From 2-01-FULL-40-42 sp964349415 (GTDB taxonomy: Bacteria > Patescibacteriota > Microgenomatia > UBA1406 > GWC2-37-13), in assembly GCA_964349415.1 (NCBI GenBank), contig CAYGGJ010000027.1:1-12195 (forward strand): DNA of 12,195 bases, written 5' to 3'. This document shows positions 5,456 through 11,835 of the stretch, piece after piece. Made by a program: the position numbers and the translations under genes. Below the pieces are notes generated by a model that saw only the letters and a program-made list of their open reading frames with translations, was not told where the DNA came from and ran no database searches. Each line of letters begins with the position of its first letter. Position 1 is the stretch's first letter.

Positions 5456-7939
5456 TCAGACCAAAGCAGCGCTTGCGATCATATCATTAGCCTTGGAAAA
5501 CCGCATTAGAATGACTCCTTTTGCCGATCTTGAGCGTGATGGAATGGATTTTACCTCTATCTTAACCACTTGGCCATGGTTGGTGGTTATGATAACCGTG
5601 GTTTTCTCAGGATTTATGATTTCCGAAAAGGCGATTTTACCCATTTTATTGTCTACGGAAGCTGTTTTTACTCCTTTTCCGCCTCTGTGCTGTCCCCGGA
5701 AGAAGGAAAGCTTGGTTTTTTTACCGATCCCCTTTTCTCCGATTACCAGAAGGTCTTTTACGAATTCTGCATCTGCAAATACATCGGCGGAGGTTACTTC
5801 ATTGTCCTTGTCCAGATTAATGCCGCGCACTCCCATTGAAGCTCTTCCTGTCGGTCTTATTTCACCCTCTTTAAACACGATAGATTTTCCGTCCCTTGAT
5901 GTGAGAATGACATTTTTCTTTCCATTAGTAAGCTTAACCCAAAGAAGTTCGTCGCTTTTGTCGAGTTTAATCGCGACAATACCATTGCTTCGTATATTGG
6001 CAAACTGTGAGAACTCTGTTTTTTTGACCACACCCCGTCTTGTCGCCATAAGAATATAGAGCTCTTTTTCCGTTATTTGTTCAGGTCCGAAGGTAAGTAT
6101 GGAGGTTACACTCTCTTCAGGTCTCAAAGTAAGTAGGTTTACGATAGCCTTCCCTTTCGAAGTTCGTGTTCCTACAGGAACCTCCCATACTCTTGTCTGA
6201 AATATTCGTCCTTGATTGGTGAAAAAGAGCATATTATCATGCGCCATCGCAGGTTTAATATAAGTCACATTATCGGTGTCTTTTGTTTCAATTCCGGATA
6301 CTCCCTTTCCACCTCGGTGCTGAACTCTGAAGGTTTCACGGGGAACTTGTTTTATATATCCTTCTTTTGTCATCACGACAATAACTTCTTTGTTTTCTAT
6401 CAGCTGCTCGTCGGTAATCTCACCAGGTCTTGATTTGATCACTTTGGTCAATCGTTCGTCCCCATACTTTTCTTTTATATATTTGAGTTCGTCTTTTATT
6501 ACTCCCAGCATTTTCATGACGTCCTTCAGAAGCCCCTCAAGGTAGTCAATTATTTTTTTAAGCCCCTTGAGCTCTTCTTCGATCTTTGAACGCTCAAGTC
6601 CTGTAAGGCGTTTAAGCTGCATGTCAAGAATCGCCTGTGCCTGTAATTCCGAAAGCTTGAATTTCTTAACAAGCTTTACTTTAGCATCCGGTTCATCTTT
6701 TGACTCTTTTATGGTTTTAATTACGGCATCGATATGATCAAGGGCAATAAGAAATCCCTCAAGGATATGGGCTCGGGCTTTTGCCTGTGCCAGCTCGTAT
6801 TCGCTTCGTTTTGTGACCACGCTCACACGGTGTCTCAGATACTCTTTTAGAATAGTTGGGAGAGAAAGTGTTTGCGGCACCCCATCAAGTAAGGCGACCA
6901 CATTTACCGGAAATGAAGTCTGTAGTTCGGTATGTTTGAAAAGATTATTCAGCACCTTTTTATAAGAGGCGTCTCGTTTTAGTTCGATGACTACCCGTAT
7001 TCCGTCTCTATCGGACTCATCACGAAGATCAGAGATCCCGAGCACTTTTTTCTCAGTTGCAAGGTAAGCGATTTTTTCAACCAAATTGGCCTTATTAACC
7101 TGGTACGGAAGTTGTGTCACTATGATTGCCTCTCTCCCTTTGCCCAGATCTTCCTGGTCTACCTGGCCGCGAATTAAGATCTTCCCTTTTCCTGTCTCAT
7201 AGACTTCTTTTATCTCTTTTGCGCCGTAAATGATTCCTGCAGTTGGAAAATCGGGACCTTTTACAAATTCCAAAAGTTCGTCTACCGTAATCTCATAAGT
7301 AAGCGTCCCGTCTTTTTGTTTTTTTGCTTTATCAATGATGAAGCATATAGCATCTACGATCTCTATTAGATTATGGGGTGGAATTTTTGTAGCCATTCCG
7401 ACTGCGATACCCTCTGCACCCATCAAAAGAAGATTGGGTAGTTTTGCAGGCAGATATACCGGTTCCTGCAGTCTTCCGTCAAAATTATCCATCCAATCAA
7501 CCGTATCTTTTTCAAGATCAACGAGCATTTCCTCGGCGATCTTTGCCAGCTTTACCTCGGTATAACGCATCGCGGCAGGAGGGTCGCCGTCGATTGATCC
7601 GAAATTACCCTGTCCTTTTACCAATGGATATCTCATGGAGAATTCCTGTGCCATACGGGCCACTGCTTCATAAACAGGGGCGTCACCATGAGGATGATAC
7701 TTACCAAGCACTTCACCAACTACCGTAGCTGATTTTGAAAACTTTGCGCTGGAGCTCAGTCCGAGCTTGTGCATCGCATACAAGATACGTCTATGTACAG
7801 GTTTTAAACCATCGCGCACGTCAGGAAGAGCTCTTGAGACGATGACAGACATCGCATAATCCAGATATGCGCGTTTCATTTCCGTGACGATCTCCGTATT
7901 TTGGATATTTTGTCTTACTGGTTTTTCGTCGTCTGCCAT
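5456..7939 (-). CDS. gyrA: DNA gyrase subunit A
   Basis: The DNA breakage-reunion subunit of gyrase; with GyrB it introduces negative supercoils using ATP. The 827-residue protein has the N-terminal helix and VSRALPDVRDGLKPVHRR (34-51), the winged-helix active site AAMRYTE (122-128) with catalytic Tyr126, and the quinolone region YHPHGDAPVYE (81-91). The C-terminal beta-pinwheel shows six repeats. Its GyrA box QHRGGKG (540-546) marks it as gyrase rather than topoisomerase IV, and the same heptapeptide recurs in blade 5 (750-756). Compared with E. coli, Ser83 is Ala87, Ala84 is Pro88 and Asp87 is Glu91. The C-terminus ends directly after blade 6, without a long acidic tail. The ATG at 7939 begins 25 bases after the ppa stop with only a weak AGG upstream, so it probably depends on the gyrB-ppa-gyrA transcript. 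The stop is TGA. Confidence 0.96.
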   Translation of the reverse strand: MADDEKPVRQNIQNTEIVTEMKRAYLDYAMSVIVSRALPDVRDGLKPVHRRILYAMHKLGLSSSAKFSKSATVVGEVLGKYHPHGDAPVYEAVARMAQEFSMRYPLVKGQGNFGSIDGDPPAAMRYTEVKLAKIAEEMLVDLEKDTVDWMDNFDGRLQEPVYLPAKLPNLLLMGAEGIAVGMATKIPPHNLIEIVDAICFIIDKAKKQKDGTLTYEITVDELLEFVKGPDFPTAGIIYGAKEIKEVYETGKGKILIRGQVDQEDLGKGREAIIVTQLPYQVNKANLVEKIAYLATEKKVLGISDLRDESDRDGIRVVIELKRDASYKKVLNNLFKHTELQTSFPVNVVALLDGVPQTLSLPTILKEYLRHRVSVVTKRSEYELAQAKARAHILEGFLIALDHIDAVIKTIKESKDEPDAKVKLVKKFKLSELQAQAILDMQLKRLTGLERSKIEEELKGLKKIIDYLEGLLKDVMKMLGVIKDELKYIKEKYGDERLTKVIKSRPGEITDEQLIENKEVIVVMTKEGYIKQVPRETFRVQHRGGKGVSGIETKDTDNVTYIKPAMAHDNMLFFTNQGRIFQTRVWEVPVGTRTSKGKAIVNLLTLRPEESVTSILTFGPEQITEKELYILMATRRGVVKKTEFSQFANIRSNGIVAIKLDKSDELLWVKLTNGKKNVILTSRDGKSIVFKEGEIRPTGRASMGVRGINLDKDNEVTSADVFADAEFVKDLLVIGEKGIGKKTKLSFFRGQHRGGKGVKTASVDNKMGKIAFSEIINPEKTTVIITTNHGQVVKIEVKSIPSRSRSAKGVILMRFSKANDMIASAALV

Positions 7940-7964
7940 ATGAGCCTAAGTCTTATTAAGGGAG

Positions 7965-8477
7965 TTACTTTTTCAGTGCTTTCTTTATTGCGTCGAGCGC
8001 ATGTTGTTTTGAAAGAAAGCTTTTCGTCTTTACCCATTTACCGGGTTCCAACTCCTTATAGTGATTAAAATAATGTTGAATTTTGTTCTTTACAATCTCA
8101 TCCAGGTCTTTCACGTCCTCTATTCTGGTAAGAAACGGATCCGCCTTTTTTGTGGGAACCGCTATGATTTTAGTATCAATGCCGGCCTCGTCCTCCATCT
8201 CCAGCATTCCGATCACGCGTGATGGTATGACGACTCCCGGATGAAGGGCATACGAAGTAATTACCAAGGCGTCAAGTGGATCTCCGTCTTCACCTAAAGT
8301 CCCCGGAATAAATCCATAATTGGCCGGAAAAGCCATGGTGGTATAAGAGAAACGATCAACGGTTACGAGATTTGTATCTTTATCCAGTTCGTATTTTATA
8401 AAAGAACCTTCGGGAATCTCAATAAATACGTTAATTTCTCCTTTTGCGACATCTTTTCCTGCGGTTAGTTTATCCAT
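7965..8477 (-). CDS. ppa: Family I inorganic pyrophosphatase
   Basis: A soluble Mg-dependent enzyme hydrolysing pyrophosphate to two phosphates, which pulls nucleotide polymerisation and tRNA charging forward. The 170-residue length is typical. The active-site residues of E. coli PPase are all present with an offset of one: E20, K28, E30, R42, Y54, the DGDPLD motif with D64, D66 and D69, then D96, D101, K103, Y140 and K141. It is therefore predicted to be fully active. It sits between gyrB (stop 12 bases upstream) and gyrA (25 bases downstream) on the same strand. No promoter or Shine-Dalgarno is seen for it, so co-transcription and translational coupling with gyrB are likely. Confidence 0.98.
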   Translation of the reverse strand: MDKLTAGKDVAKGEINVFIEIPEGSFIKYELDKDTNLVTVDRFSYTTMAFPANYGFIPGTLGEDGDPLDALVITSYALHPGVVIPSRVIGMLEMEDEAGIDTKIIAVPTKKADPFLTRIEDVKDLDEIVKNKIQHYFNHYKELEPGKWVKTKSFLSKQHALDAIKKALKK

Positions 8478-8489
8478 AGTATTATTTGA

Positions 8490-10424
8490 TTATACGTCCA
8501 ATGTAGCCATTTTAGCATGGGTTACAATAAATTTCTTCCGTGGTGGCACTTCCTCGCCCATCAGCATGCTGAATACTTTATCTGCCTCATGAGAATCTTC
8601 CATGGTCACTCTTTTTAATATACGGACTTCAGGATTCATAGTGGTTTCCCAGAGTTGTTCGGGGTTCATCTCACCCAGTCCCTTATATCGCTGAACTGAG
8701 ATATTGGCACTACCCGTGGGATTCAATAGCTTCATCGCTTTATCCCGTTGTTCTTCTGTATATGCGTACTCAATTTTTTTTCCGGATTGGATTTTGAAAA
8801 GAGGTGGTTGTGCGATGTAGAGATGACCTTTTTCAACAATATCCGGTAAATGCCTGAAGAAAAAGGTAAGTATAAGAGTCCGGATGTGTTCTCCGTCGAC
8901 GTCCGCGTCGGTCATAATAGCTATCTTGTGGTATCGAAGTTTTTGATAATCAATATTTTCGCCAATTCCCATCCCCAAAGCAATTACAAGATCCTTTATT
9001 TCTTTAAAGGCGAGAACTTTATCTAAATAAGCGCGTTCGGTGTTTAATATTTTTCCACGAAGTGGAAGAATTGCCTGGAATCTCCTGTTCCTTCCCTGTT
9101 TTGCGGTACCACCTGCAGAATTTCCCTCAACTAAAAATAGTTCAGATAATGCAGGGTCTTTTTCACTACAGTCCGCGAGTTTTCCGGGAAGAGTGGCACC
9201 TTCCAAAGCTCCCTTTCGAAGAACAGCGTCTTTTGCTGCCTTTGCGGCAAGACGAGCTCTTTGCGCAAGCATTATTTTTCCAAGGATGTCTCTTCCTACT
9301 CTTGGGTTTTCTTCAAAGAAGACATCAAGGTATTCGGATAGTGCCTGTTGTACAAATGTCTGTACCTCAGAGTTTCCAAGTTTTGATTTGGTTTGGCCTT
9401 CAAACTGAAGATTGGTAGAAGGCATTTTTACGTAGACAACCGCGGTCAGACCTTCTCTTATGTCTTCTCCGGTCAACGCTTCTTTGAGATCTTTCTCGGA
9501 AAGAATACTTCTCGCATAATTGTTTATAGATTTGGTAAGCGCGATTCTAAAACCTGTCAGATGGGTCCCCCCCTCTATTGTATTGATGACATTTACAAAG
9601 GACATAACATTCTCGTTGAGGGAATCATTAAACTGTATTGCTACTTCCACCTCTTTGTCATCAGACTGTTTTTTAATGTAGATGGGATCATGGACTACTT
9701 TTTTTCCGCTATTGAGTTCTCTGATAAGAGACAAAATTCCTCCGTCAAAAAAATAAGCGACATTATCCTCAGTTTTTTTATTGACTATCTGAAATAGAGT
9801 GTTGCTTATAAGATAAGCCCTCTCTTTTACCTGCTTTTTAAAGGCGTTGTAATTAATCTCAACGGTTTCTTTAAACACCTCTGAATCAGGAAGAAAGGAT
9901 ATGGCGGTTCCGTTTTTGAAAGGAAAACCAAGTGTAGATTTGTCTGCTTTTTTGACGGCATACAAGGGCTTTCCCCGTTTATATTCCTGACGGTACAGTT
10001 GTCCGTCTCTTTTTACCTCGACGATTAGATGTTCTGCTAAAGCATTTACTACGGAAGCTCCTACTCCATGTAGACCTCCGGAAACTTTGTACGCGCTCGT
10101 AGTGAATTTTCCACCAGCATGAAGCTTGGTCATTACCAGTTCAAGCGCAGAGACCTTATGTTTGGGATTTTTTTCAACAGGAATTCCTCGACCATCATCA
10201 AAGACTGTAAGATAATTATCCTTTCCTACTTTTACGTGGATATTTTTACAGTGGCCTGCAAGCGCCTCATCAATTGCATTGTCGACGATCTCATTAAGAC
10301 AGTGGTTGACTCCTACTTGAGAGGTGGAGCCAATATACATTCCGGGTCTTTTTCTTACTGGTTCTAGTCCCTCAAGAACTACGATAGACTCAGCGCTATA
10401 ACCCGAAGAAGACTTTTTCGCCAT
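8490..10424 (-). CDS. gyrB: DNA gyrase subunit B
   Basis: The ATPase and TOPRIM subunit of gyrase. The 644-residue protein has the Gram-positive-like length, without the large C-terminal insertion of E. coli GyrB. The GHKL ATPase shows VRKRPGMYIGS (23-33), the catalytic Glu45 in NEIVDNAIDEA (44-54), DDGRGIP (76-82) and GGLHGVG (116-122). The transducer basic loop is QTKSKLGN (344-351). The TOPRIM domain has Glu433 in VEGNSAGG (432-439) and the metal ligands DADVD (506-510), followed by the tail RYKGLGEMNPEQLWETTM (579-596). Asn435 and Arg456 replace the usual Asp426 and Lys447 (E. coli numbers), both quinolone-determining positions. The ATG is 21 bases after the rplL stop and six bases after a TATAAT box, so a leaderless mRNA is possible. 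ppa and gyrA follow. Confidence 0.97.
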   Translation of the reverse strand: MAKKSSSGYSAESIVVLEGLEPVRKRPGMYIGSTSQVGVNHCLNEIVDNAIDEALAGHCKNIHVKVGKDNYLTVFDDGRGIPVEKNPKHKVSALELVMTKLHAGGKFTTSAYKVSGGLHGVGASVVNALAEHLIVEVKRDGQLYRQEYKRGKPLYAVKKADKSTLGFPFKNGTAISFLPDSEVFKETVEINYNAFKKQVKERAYLISNTLFQIVNKKTEDNVAYFFDGGILSLIRELNSGKKVVHDPIYIKKQSDDKEVEVAIQFNDSLNENVMSFVNVINTIEGGTHLTGFRIALTKSINNYARSILSEKDLKEALTGEDIREGLTAVVYVKMPSTNLQFEGQTKSKLGNSEVQTFVQQALSEYLDVFFEENPRVGRDILGKIMLAQRARLAAKAAKDAVLRKGALEGATLPGKLADCSEKDPALSELFLVEGNSAGGTAKQGRNRRFQAILPLRGKILNTERAYLDKVLAFKEIKDLVIALGMGIGENIDYQKLRYHKIAIMTDADVDGEHIRTLILTFFFRHLPDIVEKGHLYIAQPPLFKIQSGKKIEYAYTEEQRDKAMKLLNPTGSANISVQRYKGLGEMNPEQLWETTMNPEVRILKRVTMEDSHEADKVFSMLMGEEVPPRKKFIVTHAKMATLDV

Positions 10425-10430
10425 TTGATA

Positions 10431-10436
10431 ATTATA
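10431..10436 (-). promoter_or_regulatory. gyrB: Candidate -10 box for gyrB, placed for a leaderless mRNA
   Basis: A perfect TATAAT on the - strand lies in the 21-base gap after rplL. Only six bases (10425-10430) separate it from the gyrB ATG, so the predicted first transcribed base is at or beside the A of ATG. No Shine-Dalgarno is present. The -35 region is poor (TAGAAT at 17 bases), and the box could be a chance match in AT-rich DNA. Confidence 0.4.
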
Positions 10437-10445
10437 CTGAAAAAA

Positions 10446-10838
10446 TTATTTCAATTCTACCTTAGCTCCTGCTGCTTCAAGTTTCTTCTTAGCTTCTTCA
10501 GCTTGATCCTTTTTAACGTCCTTTAGAATATCCTGTGGTGCAGATTCTGCAACCTTTTTAGCTTCCATAAGACCCAAATTAGGATCGATTTCACGAATAG
10601 CCTTAATGACTCCGAGTTTGTTGTCACCGGATGAAGTCAATACTACCGTAAAGGCAGTTTTTTCTTCTGCCGGTTCACCTGCTCCTGCTGCTGGTGCAGC
10701 TGCTGCTGCGACAGGCATTGCTGAAACGCCGAATTTTTCTTCTAAATGAGAAGAAAGATCTGCTACCTCCATAACAGAAAGTCCCTCAATCTCTTTTGCG
10801 ATTTTTTCTACTTTATCTGAAAGTTTTTTGTCCGTCAT
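10446..10838 (-). CDS. rplL: Ribosomal protein bL12 (L7/L12)
   Basis: The multicopy stalk protein of the 50S subunit, which recruits and stimulates translational GTPases and binds L10. From the ATG ending at 10838 it is 130 residues: an N-terminal dimerisation domain (about 1-40), an Ala/Pro/Gly hinge with AAAAAPAAGAGEPAEE (about 44-59), and the globular C-terminal domain with NKLGVIKAIRE, GLMEAKKVAESAP and AGAKVELK. An in-frame GTG at 10845-10847 would add three residues, but that GTG lies inside the Shine-Dalgarno sequence. The ATG is therefore the better start. It follows rplJ by 15 bases, the standard rplJ-rplL pair. No terminator is seen before gyrB. Confidence 0.97.
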   Translation of the reverse strand: MTDKKLSDKVEKIAKEIEGLSVMEVADLSSHLEEKFGVSAMPVAAAAAPAAGAGEPAEEKTAFTVVLTSSGDNKLGVIKAIREIDPNLGLMEAKKVAESAPQDILKDVKKDQAEEAKKKLEAAGAKVELK

Positions 10839-10843
10839 AATTG

Positions 10844-10852
10844 TCACCCCCT
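10844..10852 (-). promoter_or_regulatory. Strong Shine-Dalgarno of rplL, decides its start
   Basis: AGGGGGTGA matches eight of nine bases of the ideal AGGAGGTGA and lies five bases before the ATG at 10836-10838. It contains the upstream GTG (10845-10847), which rules that codon out as the likely start. It is the strongest ribosome-binding site in the window, fitting the need for several L12 copies per L10. Confidence 0.8.
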
Positions 10853-10853
10853 T

Positions 10854-11393
10854 TTAACTAGCTTGTTTTGCCCTTTGGCCCAATACATAAACCAATTTAC
10901 TAACTCCAAATTTCATCGAATATACAAGTCTTGTAGAAGGAGCCTTCATTGACCCCAGTAATTTTGCGATAAGGTCTTCTTTGCTTGGGAGTTGTGCTAT
11001 TTGGTTCAATATGTCTCCTGTTTGAAGCTTTGCTTCCAGAATACCGAATTTGAATGAAAGTGTCTTTTCAGCCTTTGCAAATCTGAAAAATGCGGAAAGT
11101 CCTTTGTGATAGTTTTCACCCAAGATAAGAACAGCTGAATTTTCCTGAAGCGGAAGAGCATTTTCCTGAAGGTCTTTAAAGCTTTTTTGTTTTTTTGCAA
11201 GACGCTCTATAGCTTTTTCAAAAAGAGTATTCTTGACAACTTTAAAGACGGCCTCATCCTTTTTTAGCTCCTTCCTTAGTTTTTCAAGGGTTGTGTGAGT
11301 GGTATTCTCAAATTTGATCAGTGCGAAGTGTTTGGCTTCGGTTAAAAAGTTGGAGAGTTCCTCGACGTATGTTTTTTTCTTTTGGCTTGGCAT
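10854..11393 (-). CDS. rplJ: Ribosomal protein uL10
   Basis: uL10 anchors the L7/L12 dimers to 23S rRNA at the base of the 50S stalk. The 179-residue protein has the N-terminal rRNA-binding alpha/beta domain (about 1-110, with FKVVKNTLFEKAI at 50-62 matching the family's V.KNTL pattern), the segment LPSKEDLIAKLLGSMKAPS (135-153), and a C-terminal helical tail (about 155-175) that binds L12 dimers. Length is typical. The ATG at 11393 has only a weak GTGAG upstream. It is preceded by a 76-base gap holding a promoter and a structured leader, consistent with autoregulation by L10-L12, and rplL follows. rplK and rplA, often upstream of rplJ, are not here; rpmE and prfA are there instead. Confidence 0.95.
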   Translation of the reverse strand: MPSQKKKTYVEELSNFLTEAKHFALIKFENTTHTTLEKLRKELKKDEAVFKVVKNTLFEKAIERLAKKQKSFKDLQENALPLQENSAVLILGENYHKGLSAFFRFAKAEKTLSFKFGILEAKLQTGDILNQIAQLPSKEDLIAKLLGSMKAPSTRLVYSMKFGVSKLVYVLGQRAKQAS

Positions 11394-11452
11394 ATTCTCA
11401 CTGCTTGGGACAACTGGTTTTACTCGAAATCGAAACCCAAGGTCTTGGTGAA
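11394..11452 (-). promoter_or_regulatory. Candidate L10(L12) autoregulatory mRNA leader
   Basis: The untranslated leader between the predicted start point (about 11452) and the rplJ ATG contains CTTGGG (11436-11441), which pairs perfectly with CCCAAG (11404-11409). The same TTGG can instead pair with the upstream CCAA (11445-11448) in a small GACC-loop hairpin. Purine-rich flanks (AGAC on the 5' side, CAGTGAG on the 3' side) could form an internal loop or kink-turn of the sort recognised by L10-L12. This is inferred from position and pairing, not a confirmed match to the known L10 leader family. Confidence 0.38.
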
Positions 11453-11458
11453 GATACT

Positions 11459-11487
11459 ATTGTATCAGATTAAAGATCGCTAAGCAA
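11459..11487 (-). promoter_or_regulatory. Promoter for rplJ-rplL
   Basis: On the - strand TGATACAAT gives an extended -10 (TACAAT at 11459-11464). A partial -35 TTGCTT (11482-11487) lies 17 bases upstream, within the 3' end of rpmE. Transcription from about 11452 gives a leader of about 59 bases that contains the whole candidate L10 regulatory structure. Confidence 0.5.
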
Positions 11488-11775
11488 TTCCTTAAGGGAC
11501 TTTGATTGCTGATCCTTCTCGTTTTTAGTCTTTGCTTTTTTGATAGATATTTTCGCCTTCATTTCCTCTGCTCTTTTCTGTTTGGCCTGGAAATTTTCTA
11601 CTCTACCTTTTGTGTCTATGAAGCGGTGTTCTCCCGTAAAGTATGGATGACATTTGGCGCATACGTCTACTTTGATTTCTTGTTTTATAGAGCGCGTGGT
11701 AAAAGTATTACCACAGGCACATATCACCTGAGTATCACTAAAAAATTTTGGGTGAATATCTTGTTTCATAATCAT
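11470..11775 (-). CDS. rpmE: Ribosomal protein bL31, zinc-binding type, with C-terminal extension
   Basis: A 50S protein at the central protuberance that bridges to the 30S head. The core is canonical: KQDIHPKF (4-11), the zinc ligands C19 and C21 (CACG) and C39 and C42 (CAKC), then HPYFTGEHRFIDTKGRVENF. The zinc-binding form is usually about 65-85 residues; this one is 101 and carries a Lys/Glu-rich tail from about residue 66. The first ATG (11775) has GGA seven bases upstream; the second (11769) aligns with the E. coli start MKKDIHP, so the first two residues are uncertain. A strong promoter lies between prfA and this gene. Confidence 0.96.
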   Translation of the reverse strand: MIMKQDIHPKFFSDTQVICACGNTFTTRSIKQEIKVDVCAKCHPYFTGEHRFIDTKGRVENFQAKQKRAEEMKAKISIKKAKTKNEKDQQSKSLKELLSDL

Positions 11776-11805
11776 AAATAAATCCGTGGCTAACGTGAGA
11801 CCTCT

Positions 11806-11835
11806 ATTATAACAGACTTAGGCAGTATATGTAAA
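11806..11835 (-). promoter_or_regulatory. Strong promoter for rpmE
   Basis: On the - strand TTTACA (11830-11835, five of six consensus bases) is followed by an 18-base spacer ending in TGT and then a perfect TATAAT (11806-11811), an extended -10 promoter. The -35 lies inside the last codons of prfA. Start is expected near 11799, giving a leader of about 24 bases. It is the best-matching promoter in the window and probably drives rpmE and perhaps the genes beyond. Confidence 0.65.

Noticed and set aside
5493..6059. Open + strand frame of 188 codons
   Set aside because: Entirely antisense to the strongly conserved C-terminal domain of gyrA, with no recognisable motif and no start signal.
10845..10847. 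GTG as the rplL start
   Set aside because: It lies inside the Shine-Dalgarno AGGGGGTGA that serves the ATG at 10836-10838.
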